Positions 1-8,208 of a stretch of 64,000 nt of DNA are shown one piece after another (within the stretch, counting starts at the first letter, position 1; the number at the start of each line of letters is the position of its first letter). The DNA is taken from contig NZ_BAABHY010000001.1 in assembly GCF_039542345.1 (NCBI RefSeq), positions 1,736,001 through 1,800,000 of the forward strand, given 5' to 3'. The position numbers and the translations under genes were made by a program. Source of the DNA: Orbus sasakiae. Its GTDB lineage: Bacteria > Pseudomonadota > Gammaproteobacteria > Enterobacterales > Orbaceae. Under the pieces are notes generated by a model that did not search any database, was not told the DNA's origin, and worked only from the letters and a program-made list of their open reading frames with translations.

Positions 1-75
1 AGCACAGCACAATTTTACACTGTGACTATTTTGGCGTTAACCATTTCATAAATCGGTTAAGTTGACAACTTTCAC

Positions 76-1617
76 TTATAAAATAATGGAAACGGCAATA
101 CCTAACACAATTAAACCTATCGTTAAATAGCAAAACTGATTTTGCTTTTGTTGGGACCGTTTTAACTGTTCGGTTAATTCTGCAATATGACGATTTAAAT
201 GCTGATGCTCTCTTTCATATTGTTTAATTTTAGCGGGCAACGCGGGCAATACTTCTTGCCACAGCGGTAAGGTATTCATAAACTGCTTAGCAATATGTTT
301 AACACTCATCTGCTCTTGATACCAAGACTCAAGGAAAGGTTTTGCGGTTGACCATAAATCAAGCTGAGGGTACAACTGGCGCCCTAATCCTTCAATATAA
401 AATAATGTTTTCTCAAGTAAGACTAATTGAGGCTGAATCACCATATTGAATTGACGTGCTACTTTGAAAAGATTAAACAGCACTTGCGCAAACGAAATTT
501 CGCCGAGTGGTTTCGCAAAAATCGGTTCACACACTTCACGCATAGCCGCTTCTAAAGCAAACCTATCGGTATCTTCATCGACCCAATTTGATGAAATATA
601 GAGCTCTGCAATTTTTTGATAATCGCGATTAAAAAAAGCAATAAAATTTTGAGCTAAAAATCGTTGATCTTCAAGACTTAGTTCACCCATGATAGCGCAA
701 TCAATACCAATATAGCGAGGATTGACCGGATCAGTTGCATCAATAAAAATATTGCCAGGATGCATATCAGCATGAAAGAAATTATCTCGAAACACTTGTG
801 TAAAAAAGACTTTGACACCGCGTTCAGCTAACAATTTCACATTAACGTTCTTAGCAACAAGTTGCGCTGTATCGCCAATTGGAATTCCTGCTATACGCTC
901 TTCGACCATCACATTTTTACGACATAACTCGCGATAAACGTAAGGGATATAGAGCATATCACTGTTGATAAAGTTGTCACGCAAACGCCGTGTGTTTTCT
1001 GCCTCTTGTTGCAGGTTCAGTTCTTTTAAAATGGTTGTTTCATAATCTTTAACGACTTCACCAGCACGTAATCGTTTTCCATTCGGCACATTTTTTTCGA
1101 CCTGCTTAGCAAACCAATACATTAATTCAATATCAGCTTGAATTATCGGCATAATATCAGGACGTAAGACTTTGATAACGACTTGTGCAGCGGTCTCTTT
1201 AAGCGTTGCCGTATGAACTTGTGCAATCGAAGCCGAAGCCAATGGCGTCAAATTAAAATCATCAAAATAATGCTCAATAGGTGCATCTAATGCTTTTTCA
1301 ATGATGTGCTTGGCTAACTCACCCTCAAAAGGGGGAACTTGATCTTGTAACTTTGCCAGCTGAACCGCAACGTTATCCGGCAGTAGATCACGCCGAGTTG
1401 ATAGCATTTGACCAAATTTAACCCATACCGGACCAAGTTCTTGTAAAGCAAGGCGTAAACGTTCACCAATATCATTATTTTTTGCCTTTTTCCTTACCCA
1501 AAACATAAGGGCTAAAGCAAATTTAAATTTTGATGAAAGGTTGTGTTTAGGTAACAGCTCGCCTAATTGATACGCTTTAAAGATCGTAATAATGTTATAC
1601 AGTCTTGAATACTTCAC
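76..1617 (-). CDS. ubiB: UbiB, ubiquinone biosynthesis accessory kinase-like protein
   Basis: Atypical ABC1/ADCK-family protein required for ubiquinone synthesis, acting at the inner membrane, probably in extracting or presenting lipid intermediates by an ATP-dependent activity. The 513-residue product has the diagnostic KxGQ motif (K67-Q70), the alanine-rich loop that replaces a normal kinase P-loop (around 126-134), and a HADMHPGN catalytic segment near residue 280. One hydrophobic helix ends the protein (about 493-512); E. coli UbiB (546 aa) has two, so this copy is shorter at the C terminus. The start codon is GTG. It lies 11 bp after ubiE on the same strand, and the usual intervening gene ubiJ is absent. 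Identification is secure. Confidence 0.95.
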   Translation of the reverse strand: MKYSRLYNIITIFKAYQLGELLPKHNLSSKFKFALALMFWVRKKAKNNDIGERLRLALQELGPVWVKFGQMLSTRRDLLPDNVAVQLAKLQDQVPPFEGELAKHIIEKALDAPIEHYFDDFNLTPLASASIAQVHTATLKETAAQVVIKVLRPDIMPIIQADIELMYWFAKQVEKNVPNGKRLRAGEVVKDYETTILKELNLQQEAENTRRLRDNFINSDMLYIPYVYRELCRKNVMVEERIAGIPIGDTAQLVAKNVNVKLLAERGVKVFFTQVFRDNFFHADMHPGNIFIDATDPVNPRYIGIDCAIMGELSLEDQRFLAQNFIAFFNRDYQKIAELYISSNWVDEDTDRFALEAAMREVCEPIFAKPLGEISFAQVLFNLFKVARQFNMVIQPQLVLLEKTLFYIEGLGRQLYPQLDLWSTAKPFLESWYQEQMSVKHIAKQFMNTLPLWQEVLPALPAKIKQYEREHQHLNRHIAELTEQLKRSQQKQNQFCYLTIGLIVLGIAVSIIL

Positions 1618-1628
1618 AGTAATACTCG

Positions 1629-2408
1629 TTAAAATTTAAAGCCAATATGTAAGGCAACAATACCACCCGTTAAATTATGATATTGCACATCTTTGAATTT
1701 CGCGTCTTCCATCATCTGCTTAAGTTTAGGTTGATCTGGGTGCATACGAATTGATTCGGCAAGGTAACGATAGCTTTCAGAATCATTGGCAACAAGTTTA
1801 CCCATCAAGGGTAACATCGTAAATGAATAAAGATCATAAGCTTTACTAAGCAGTTTATATTCTGGCTTTGAAAATTCAAGGATCAATAAACGTCCGCCAG
1901 GTTTTAGCACACGCCACATAGAACGCAGTGCCTGATCTTTATTGGTCACATTGCGTAAACCAAATGAAATGGTTATACAATCAAATGTGTTATCCGCAAA
2001 CGGTAATGCTTCCGCATTAGCTTGCACATATTCAATATTCTTAAATAAACCTTTATCACGTAACTTATCGCGTCCAACACGTAACATAGATTCATTAATG
2101 TCAGCTAAGACAACCAGACCATCATCGCCAACTAATTGCGAAAACTTAGCGGTTAAATCACCCGTACCACCGGCCAAATCAAGGACGGTTTGCCCTCGTC
2201 TGACGCCACTGTATTCGATAGTGATTTTTTTCCAAATACGATGAATGCCTAATGACATTAAATCATTCATGACATCATACTTATCAGCCACCGAGTGAAA
2301 CACTTCCGCAACGCGTTTTTGCTTTTCTTGTTTAGGTACCTGCTGATAACCAAAATCAATTGTTTCTTGGGTATTGTTAGGATTTTTATGGTCTTGATCA
2401 TTCGACAT
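1629..2408 (-). CDS. ubiE: UbiE, demethylmenaquinone/2-methoxy-benzoquinol methyltransferase
   Basis: Class I SAM-dependent C-methyltransferase used in both ubiquinone and menaquinone synthesis. The 259-residue product (E. coli 251) has the SAM-binding glycine motif VLDLAGGTGD near residues 76-85 and the family signature ending in GGIVALHIGFKF. A hydrophilic N-terminal stretch of about 30 residues precedes the conserved segment. It is the first gene of a two-gene unit with ubiB. The upstream strand carries a TATACT hexamer about 10 bp before the ATG, a possible -10 element. Confidence 0.96.
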   Translation of the reverse strand: MSNDQDHKNPNNTQETIDFGYQQVPKQEKQKRVAEVFHSVADKYDVMNDLMSLGIHRIWKKITIEYSGVRRGQTVLDLAGGTGDLTAKFSQLVGDDGLVVLADINESMLRVGRDKLRDKGLFKNIEYVQANAEALPFADNTFDCITISFGLRNVTNKDQALRSMWRVLKPGGRLLILEFSKPEYKLLSKAYDLYSFTMLPLMGKLVANDSESYRYLAESIRMHPDQPKLKQMMEDAKFKDVQYHNLTGGIVALHIGFKF

Positions 2409-2484
2409 AATAGTATAACCGTGAACAAAAATTTTGCTTATCTTACCACAGAGTCTGCCACTGTACTATTTTTAGCGCAGATAA

Positions 2485-3438
2485 TTAGTATAATTGCGCA
2501 TCAACCTTTTTAAGGGCAGTTTCAAAAATAGCAACATTGCTTTCTTTTTGCTTAAACTCAGCTTGATCAATCACCAGATCAAATGGATAACGATTTTCTA
2601 ACTCAGTTAGCGTGGCATTTTTCCGTTTAAATGCAGACTGATAATAACGATGTAATGTTGAAAAATCAGGTGATGTAAATAAAACCTGATTTGCCGTAAT
2701 AAGTGCTTCATCAATTCGCTGTGCATGTAACATTGCGATGCGTATAAAATCGGTTTCCGATAAGGCTAGCTGTTTATTATCTGCACGTCGATGATAGATA
2801 TAATTAATATAACCATTTGAAACATATTGAGTGTTATAGATATTAGCAAGCTGAATTGGTAATTTATCGATATCGCCCCCCACAATCGCAATTTTTTTAA
2901 CAAAAAAAGGTCTGGCAGCTTTTGCAATAAATGGCCAATTTTGATACGGTGCTTGACGAATTTTCGTTGCACTAATATTAATAAACTCACGATTAGCATC
3001 AATTAATTTTACGTCACAGCCAAAATATTGTTGGTGATTTTGCACATCTTGCGGTTCACTGGTAAAAATAACGGTCGGCGTGACCTGCTGTTTTTGGAGA
3101 ATAGATTTAACACGATCGCTCCAGTCTTTCCAACCATTTGGATAGTAAGAAATACCCGCTTCATCTAAGATATGAATATGAATATTATGACGACCTTGAA
3201 AGGTATCTTGTAACCAATTGAAACGGTCTTGAACGTGTGGCTGCTTCGGCATATGACTCTCTTCAAACAGCTTTAAGTCACGATCGTGTTCACAACCTAA
3301 GATAACATGTAATTCATCAACCTGACTGACTGCTTTTTCGATCAAGTAGATATGCCCGCAGTGCAATGGATAGAACTTACCAAAAATTAAACCAACTTGA
3401 TGTTTTTTAGCCGCTTGAATATTCATATAATATTGCAA
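2485..3438 (-). CDS. nadR: NadR-like NMN adenylyltransferase with degenerate ribosylnicotinamide kinase domain
   Basis: Resembles the two-domain NadR of Haemophilus: an NMN adenylyltransferase half followed by a nicotinamide riboside kinase half. It lacks the N-terminal helix-turn-helix repressor domain of E. coli NadR. The nucleotidyltransferase half is intact: GKFYPLHCGH (20-29, with Cys where Thr is usual) and ISATKIR (156-162). In the kinase half the expected Walker A segment GGESSGKS reads GGDIDKLP (188-195) and lacks the GKS/T core, and the acidic Walker B region is replaced (LFTSPDF, near 254-260). At 317 residues it is also about 100 shorter than the Haemophilus protein as I recall it. 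I infer that it still makes NAD from NMN but no longer phosphorylates nicotinamide riboside. No clear ribosome-binding site marks the start. Confidence 0.85.
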   Translation of the reverse strand: MQYYMNIQAAKKHQVGLIFGKFYPLHCGHIYLIEKAVSQVDELHVILGCEHDRDLKLFEESHMPKQPHVQDRFNWLQDTFQGRHNIHIHILDEAGISYYPNGWKDWSDRVKSILQKQQVTPTVIFTSEPQDVQNHQQYFGCDVKLIDANREFINISATKIRQAPYQNWPFIAKAARPFFVKKIAIVGGDIDKLPIQLANIYNTQYVSNGYINYIYHRRADNKQLALSETDFIRIAMLHAQRIDEALITANQVLFTSPDFSTLHRYYQSAFKRKNATLTELENRYPFDLVIDQAEFKQKESNVAIFETALKKVDAQLY

Positions 3439-3530
3439 ATTTTGGTTGTGAATAATTATACACTCTAACCAAAATTTAATTTCTTTCTATTCAAAAGATG
3501 CTATTTAATCAGTTGATCGGTATTTTGTGA

Positions 3531-3564
3531 TTTCGCCCATTAATGACTGGCTTAATGGGCGAAA
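3531..3564 (-). terminator. Perfect 13-bp hairpin downstream of yfiF
   Basis: Arms at 3531-3543 and 3552-3564 (TTTCGCCCATTAA and its complement) enclose an 8-nt loop, directly after the yfiF stop codon. The T-rich stretch on the minus strand lies before the stem and not after it. It may therefore be a weak terminator or an mRNA 3'-end stabiliser. Confidence 0.5.
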
Positions 3565-3572
3565 AAGAGACA

Positions 3573-4673
3573 TTAAAGATTCGTGATATTTTCTTGCCAC
3601 TTAGCCAATAAAATCCCCGTTAAAACAGAGATATTCAGCGCTGACATGGCTTCGCTACCAGGCAAATAAACACAATGATCTGCCAGTGTAGCCAATTTTG
3701 GATTAATTTGTTGGAAAATCACAAAAACCGTTTTACGGCTCATTTTAACTTTAGTGAGTGTATCCGCCTTCAACGAGCTCACTTTACATGGTAATAAGGC
3801 AACAATTTGGTAACCTTGTTGTTTAAACTGATCAATCGATGCTAACAGATCATCGGCTTTTACAGGTGTTAACGATTCCGCACCACCTTCAGAAACACGC
3901 AGCGCTGCACCACTTTCTAAAATATCAGGCTGTCTTAATAACATCGCGCCCACACCGAAAAAAGCGGCCGTACGAGCAATACCACCCAAATTGTGAGGAT
4001 TACTAATATCATCAATCGCTAACACGCAATCTTGTTCAACTTGTGCACTTTTTGATAAATAATCACCAACTAATTCAGCTTTACGCTTTTTCACAATTAG
4101 ACAAACACCACCATGGTGAGGTGTTTGAGCAATTTTAGTCATTTGTTCATCAGTGATAACATCATAACCTAAACGATATTCAACTAAATGCGCAATCAGA
4201 CTTTTAAATTCGTAGGTTTTTTCTTGAACAAAAAACGCTTTAATGATCGTTTCTGGTCGATTTTCAAAGACCGCTTTACAGCTGTTTTCGCTATAAACTA
4301 ATGTCTCTTCTTTACGTTGACGCTTAATCTGCTCATGGACAACAGGTGCTTTATTATCTGCATCGAAGGTCGGTAACTGTTCGGTATTTTGAAAACGACT
4401 TTTCCAAGGCGAATCACCATCACGACTTACCGATTGCTGACCACGAGGTTTAAACGTCTCAATTCGGCTATCGCTAGCACGACTATTTTCGTTACGAGGA
4501 CGATTAGAACGAGGTTTATCGCCAGATGGTTTTCCGTATCCACCGCGTCCTGACGGTTTTGATTTATCACCATCTCGTTTTGCATACGGACGTTTTGATT
4601 TGTCTTCCTGTGATTTTTGTGCGTAAAAAATCGTCGGTTTAGCTTTATTATTTGATGACTCATTGTCACTCAT
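3573..4673 (-). CDS. yfiF: YfiF-like SpoU/TrmH-family RNA 2'-O-methyltransferase homologue
   Basis: Member of the SpoU (SPOUT) methyltransferase superfamily; closest in my memory to E. coli YfiF (345 aa). Residues 1-120 are a disordered, highly basic Gly/Arg/Lys/Ser-rich extension suited to RNA contact. Residues 121-200 form the SpoU substrate-binding domain, and the catalytic fold follows with motif 1 NPHNLGGIARTA (225-236). Motif 2, normally GxExxG in the SAM-binding knot, reads IFQQINPKL (319-327), and motif 3 is also unusual although ALNIS (345-349) is kept. The knot may bind SAM poorly or not at all. The substrate is unknown. It is the last gene of ribH-nusB-yfiF, 14 bp after nusB. Confidence 0.85.
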   Translation of the reverse strand: MSDNESSNNKAKPTIFYAQKSQEDKSKRPYAKRDGDKSKPSGRGGYGKPSGDKPRSNRPRNENSRASDSRIETFKPRGQQSVSRDGDSPWKSRFQNTEQLPTFDADNKAPVVHEQIKRQRKEETLVYSENSCKAVFENRPETIIKAFFVQEKTYEFKSLIAHLVEYRLGYDVITDEQMTKIAQTPHHGGVCLIVKKRKAELVGDYLSKSAQVEQDCVLAIDDISNPHNLGGIARTAAFFGVGAMLLRQPDILESGAALRVSEGGAESLTPVKADDLLASIDQFKQQGYQIVALLPCKVSSLKADTLTKVKMSRKTVFVIFQQINPKLATLADHCVYLPGSEAMSALNISVLTGILLAKWQENITNL

Positions 4674-4687
4674 ATCGATCTCACTAT

Positions 4688-5110
4688 TTAGCGTGTGCGA
4701 ATGGTTGGTGCAACTTTATCAAGAACACCATTAATAAATTTATGACTCTCTTCAGCGCCAAATGTTTTCGTTAGGTCAATCGCTTCATTTATCACAACTT
4801 TATAAGGAACATCTTCACGTTTTAGTAATTCATATACCGCAATCCGTAAAATGGCTCGTTCAACTTGACCTAACTCATCTAATGAACGTTCATTTAAAAA
4901 AGGTTCCATTTTGTTATCAATTTCATGCGTATTAAGTGCAACACCATTTAATAGTTCACGAAAATATTTTTTATCAACGCCTTTCATATCTTGTTCAGCC
5001 ATAAAACCGACTTCAACATCAGACAGATCGTTTTTAGAAACTTGCCATGAATAAATCGCTTGAACTGCACACTCACGCGCTCTACGTCTAGGGTTAACCG
5101 TTGTACTCAC
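4688..5110 (-). CDS. nusB: NusB, transcription antitermination factor
   Basis: Small all-helical protein that binds boxA RNA with NusE (ribosomal protein S10) and supports rRNA antitermination together with NusA, NusG and SuhB. The 140-residue length matches the family (E. coli 139). The N-terminal RRRARECAVQAIY and C-terminal NEAIDLTKTFG segments are typical. Translation starts at GTG preceded by GGTAAGG. It lies 3 bp after ribH, the usual ribH-nusB pairing. The boxA-like site upstream of suhB, 1.4 kb away in this window, would be a target of this protein. Confidence 0.96.
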   Translation of the reverse strand: MSTTVNPRRRARECAVQAIYSWQVSKNDLSDVEVGFMAEQDMKGVDKKYFRELLNGVALNTHEIDNKMEPFLNERSLDELGQVERAILRIAVYELLKREDVPYKVVINEAIDLTKTFGAEESHKFINGVLDKVAPTIRTR

Positions 5111-5113
5111 ACC

Positions 5114-5584
5114 TTACCCCTTAATTGTTTTTAAGGTATTTAACATTTCGAGCACCGTTAAAGCAGCTTCGGCACCTTTGTTGCCCGCTTTCGTCCCAGC
5201 ACGTTCAATCGCTTGTTCAATATTTTCGGTGGTTAAAATCCCAAAACCGACTGGAATAGCATACTCTAAAGAGACGGATAATAAACCTGAACTTGATTCG
5301 CCCGCAACAAAATCAAAGTGAGCTGTACTACCACGAATCACCGTCCCCAATGCAACAATGGCATCATATTTTTTGCTTTGTGCCGCTACTTTTGCGGTTA
5401 AAGGGATTTCATAAGCGCCTGGCACTTTGATAATGGTGATGTTTTTATCATCGACTTGACCAACGCGTTTTAACGCATCTACTGCGCCTTCAACTAAACT
5501 GTCATTAATAAAGTGATTAAAACGTGCCACGATGATAGCAACTTTTGCTTTAGGTGCAGCAACTTGACCTTCGATAGTTTGCAT
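5114..5584 (-). CDS. ribH: 6,7-dimethyl-8-ribityllumazine synthase
   Basis: Condenses 5-amino-6-ribitylamino-uracil with 3,4-dihydroxybutanone 4-phosphate, the penultimate step of riboflavin synthesis; the enzyme forms icosahedral or pentameric shells in the cytosol. The 156-residue sequence has the substrate-binding VPGAYEIP segment (around 54-61) and GSTAHFDFV with the catalytic histidine. E. coli calls this gene ribE or ribH. First gene of the ribH-nusB-yfiF operon; a good sigma70 promoter precedes it. No FMN riboswitch is visible. Confidence 0.97.
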   Translation of the reverse strand: MQTIEGQVAAPKAKVAIIVARFNHFINDSLVEGAVDALKRVGQVDDKNITIIKVPGAYEIPLTAKVAAQSKKYDAIVALGTVIRGSTAHFDFVAGESSSGLLSVSLEYAIPVGFGILTTENIEQAIERAGTKAGNKGAEAALTVLEMLNTLKTIKG

Positions 5585-5625
5585 AATAATTCCTCTAAAT
5601 CTGACTAAGTATAACTTAGCCTTGA

Positions 5626-5654
5626 ATAATGCGGCAATTTTAGCACAGATTCAA
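5626..5654 (-). promoter_or_regulatory. Probable sigma70 promoter of ribH-nusB-yfiF
   Basis: Minus-strand TTGAAT (5649-5654) and CATTAT (5626-5631) are separated by exactly 17 bp, about 40 bp upstream of the ribH start. A small inverted repeat (CTAAGT/ACTTAG, about 5604-5618) lies in the leader. Confidence 0.6.
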
Positions 5655-5698
5655 ATTTTCGCTATGCGGATTTTATTTAAATCAGGCTAAGCCCCTCG

Positions 5699-6430
5699 TT
5701 ATTTTTTATCTCGTTCAATCGACGTCAAAATACCACGCAGAATATTGATCTCTTGCTGCTCAATTCGAGCTCGTGTAAATAAGCGGCGTAATCGGCCCAT
5801 AATTTGACCTGGGTGATTGGGATTAATAAATCCAGTTTGTAATAACGTCTGCTCTAAGTGACAATAAAAACGTTCGATATCATCACTTTTTGGGTATTCA
5901 AGTTCGTGATGTACGGTTGATTTATTTTGTTGTAGTGCTAAATATGCCATACGAATTTCATAACACAATACTTGAACTGACATTGCTAAATTTAATGAAC
6001 TATAATCAGGATTTGCTGGAATTGACACATGATAATGACACTTTTGTAGCTCATCATTCGTCAAACCAACACGTTCGCGCCCAAAAACTAATGCAATTTT
6101 ATGGCCCAACAATGCTTCTTCCATCATTTTTTGACCACTTTGATCGGATTCTAAATGTGGCCATTCAAGATGACGTAATCTAGCACTGGTACCAATCACT
6201 AACTGACAATCGGCAATCGCATCATCCATTGAATTAACAATCTGAGCCTGTTTAATGATATCGCTAGCACCTGCGGCAAGCGAGATAGCTTGCGAGTCTG
6301 GTTTAATTATTGGATTAACTAAACACAATTTAGACAACCCCATGGTTTTCATCGCTCGAGCAGCAGAGCCCATATTTCCAGTATGTGAAGTTTCAATTAG
6401 TACAATTTTAATTTGATCGAGTAATGACAT
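5699..6430 (-). CDS. trmJ: TrmJ, tRNA (cytidine/uridine-32) 2'-O-methyltransferase
   Basis: SPOUT-family methyltransferase that modifies position 32 of the tRNA anticodon loop. It has the family's N-terminal IVLIETSHTGNMGSAARAMK segment, the knot motif FGRERVGLTNDE, and SSLNLAMSVQ. I chose the internal ATG at 6430 (243 aa, E. coli 246) over an upstream in-frame ATG at 6463: the protein then starts as in E. coli and a TAGG sequence lies just upstream. It is divergent from suhB, as in E. coli, though the iscR cluster that follows trmJ there is missing here. Confidence 0.95.
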   Translation of the reverse strand: MSLLDQIKIVLIETSHTGNMGSAARAMKTMGLSKLCLVNPIIKPDSQAISLAAGASDIIKQAQIVNSMDDAIADCQLVIGTSARLRHLEWPHLESDQSGQKMMEEALLGHKIALVFGRERVGLTNDELQKCHYHVSIPANPDYSSLNLAMSVQVLCYEIRMAYLALQQNKSTVHHELEYPKSDDIERFYCHLEQTLLQTGFINPNHPGQIMGRLRRLFTRARIEQQEINILRGILTSIERDKK

Positions 6431-6515
6431 TAACCTAGTATCCCATAAAAATTTTACAGGCATTCTAACATAAACTAGAAAAAGCCTAAAATACTGCTAT
6501 ACTATGCGACAAAAT

Positions 6516-6557
6516 ATTCTCCGCTCATTAGGAGAATGTGTTTTCTGTTCTTTAACA
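6516..6557 (+). promoter_or_regulatory. boxB-like stem-loop and boxA-like site in the suhB leader
   Basis: A stem-loop (ATTCTCC 6516-6522, 8-nt loop, GGAGAAT 6531-6537) is followed by TGTTCTTTAACA (6546-6557). That matches the rRNA boxA core TGCTCTTTAACA at 11 of 12 positions. The site ends 18 nt before the suhB ATG. In E. coli the suhB mRNA leader contains a boxA through which NusB/NusE/SuhB repress suhB translation, so the position and sequence point to conserved autoregulation. The order stem-loop then boxA also resembles rrn leaders. Confidence 0.75.
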
Positions 6558-6575
6558 TCAATTGGAAAAAATACT

Positions 6576-7379
6576 ATGCATCCGATGCTGAATATCGCTA
6601 TTCGCGCTGCCCGTAAAGCTGGCAATGTAATTATTAAATCATATGAGAACCCTGCTTCAGTCAAAGTGGACACGAAAGGGGAAAATGACTTTGCAACTAA
6701 CGTGGATAGAGCCGCCGAAGCCTTGATTGTTGAAACAATCAAAAAAGCTTACCCAGATCACACCATTATTGCCGAAGAAGGTGGACTTGTTAAAGGCAGT
6801 GATAATGATGTTCAGTGGATTATAGATCCTATTGATGGCACCACAAATTTTATCAAAGGTATTCCACACTGTAGCGTTTCAATTGCTGTTCGTCTTAAAG
6901 GCAAAACTGAAGTTGCTGTGGTTTATGACCCAATGGCAAATGAACTGTATACGGCAACCCGTGGTCAAGGCGCTCAACTTAATGGTTACCGTATCCGCGT
7001 TTCAAATGCCAAAGATTTAGAGGGTACCTTACTTGCTATGGCCTTCCCATTCAAACAAAAACAATATAGTGATTGTTATTTCAATGTGCTGCAAAAAGTC
7101 TTTACTAAATGTGGTGATTTTCGTCGTAGTGGCTCTGCAGCTTTAGATTTAGCCTATGTTGCAGCTGGCCGTTTTGATGGCTTTTTTGAACTGGGTTTAA
7201 AACCGTGGGATATCGCAGCCGGTGAACTGATTTTACGTGAAGCGGGTGGGATTATGACCGATCTCGTTGGCGCAAACAACTATATGGTTTCTGGAAACAT
7301 TGTTGCTGGTAATCCCAAAGTGGTTAAAGAATTTTTAACATTAACCCAAAATGACTGGCCAGATCGCCTAAAGGTGTAG
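6576..7379 (+). CDS. suhB: SuhB, inositol monophosphatase and Nus-complex component
   Basis: Mg2+-dependent inositol-1-monophosphatase-fold protein whose main role in enterobacteria is to complete the Nus antitermination complex on rRNA. The 267 residues equal the E. coli length and the N terminus MHPMLNIAIRAARKAGN is nearly identical to it, which fixes the start at 6576 over an upstream in-frame ATG at 6504. Metal-binding motifs EEGG, IDPIDGTTNF and WDIAAGELIL are present. The leader contains a boxA-like element, and a bidirectional terminator follows. Confidence 0.97.
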   Translation: MHPMLNIAIRAARKAGNVIIKSYENPASVKVDTKGENDFATNVDRAAEALIVETIKKAYPDHTIIAEEGGLVKGSDNDVQWIIDPIDGTTNFIKGIPHCSVSIAVRLKGKTEVAVVYDPMANELYTATRGQGAQLNGYRIRVSNAKDLEGTLLAMAFPFKQKQYSDCYFNVLQKVFTKCGDFRRSGSAALDLAYVAAGRFDGFFELGLKPWDIAAGELILREAGGIMTDLVGANNYMVSGNIVAGNPKVVKEFLTLTQNDWPDRLKV

Positions 7380-7390
7380 TCAAGCAATCA

Positions 7391-7418
7391 AAAAAACCTG
7401 CATTTTGCAGGTTTTTTT
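7391..7418. terminator. Bidirectional rho-independent terminator between suhB and miaE
   Basis: A-tract, stem AACCTGC/GCAGGTT with a 5-nt loop (7402-7406), then a run of seven T. It is symmetrical enough to end both converging genes; it overlaps the miaE stop codon. Confidence 0.85.
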
Positions 7419-8190
7419 ATGCCGGTAATCCGCTATGGAAACGAAATTCCGTATCAGGCAGCTGGATTAATTCTGCTTCGGTGTGCCCGATAATGGCGAC
7501 TCGTTCGCAAATATCATCCGCAGATATTTGCTGAGCAAGTTTGAGGTAATCTTGATAATGCCGAGCTTCTGAACGCAGTAAGGAAATATAAAACTGAGCG
7601 AGATCATCATCTACATAAGGGGATAAACGTGCAAATCGTTCACACGAACGCGCTTCTATGTATGCGCCACAAATTAATTTATCAATTAGCATCGCGGGTT
7701 CATGTGTACGCACTTGCCCCATCAATCCTTTTGCATAACGACCTGCACTAATACTCTGATAATGAATTTGACGCTGAGTCATTATCTCTAACACTTGATA
7801 AAAATGGTGTAATTCTTCTTTTATCAACATCACCATTTTATCAACTAAATCTTCACCATAAAGGCAGTGCTTACGCAACGTCAATTTTTTTGAAATAGTC
7901 TGCTGCTGCTGAGCCAAATCCGCTAATGAGCCTTCTTTACGATAAATAAAGTTTTCATAAGGTGCTAACCATGCGAGTAATACCGTTGCACTTTGTTCAT
8001 CGACAGCATATTTACGTATTAACCAAGCGGCAGTTTGTGCCGCTTTCAGTTCACAAATCATGTGATCAATTAATAACATAGGCAGATTTGAGGGTTTACT
8101 TGCCTCAATCAGCCATGCTGTCGGAGTTTGACATAATAAAAAATCATCAATTGGTACAAGTAGTGATTGATAAGCAGATAAATTTGCCAT
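7417..8190 (-). CDS. miaE: MiaE, tRNA ms2io6A37 hydroxylase
   Basis: Oxygen-dependent diiron monooxygenase that hydroxylates the isopentenyl group of ms2i6A at position 37 of tRNAs reading UNN codons. The 257-residue protein has the ferritin-like ligand pattern: EELHHF in one helix, EARSCERF and SEARHYQDY in later ones. It follows galU by 18 bp on the same strand. Because the enzyme needs oxygen, its presence suggests the organism meets oxygen despite the anaerobic genes elsewhere in the window. Confidence 0.93.
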   Translation of the reverse strand: MANLSAYQSLLVPIDDFLLCQTPTAWLIEASKPSNLPMLLIDHMICELKAAQTAAWLIRKYAVDEQSATVLLAWLAPYENFIYRKEGSLADLAQQQQTISKKLTLRKHCLYGEDLVDKMVMLIKEELHHFYQVLEIMTQRQIHYQSISAGRYAKGLMGQVRTHEPAMLIDKLICGAYIEARSCERFARLSPYVDDDLAQFYISLLRSEARHYQDYLKLAQQISADDICERVAIIGHTEAELIQLPDTEFRFHSGLPA

Positions 8191-8208
8191 ATTAACTAAA
8201 CACGAAAC

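Noticed and set aside
1..75. Short inverted repeat TTAACC/GGTTAA after ubiB as a terminator
   Set aside because: Six-base arms with a 12-nt loop and no T-run; too weak to call.
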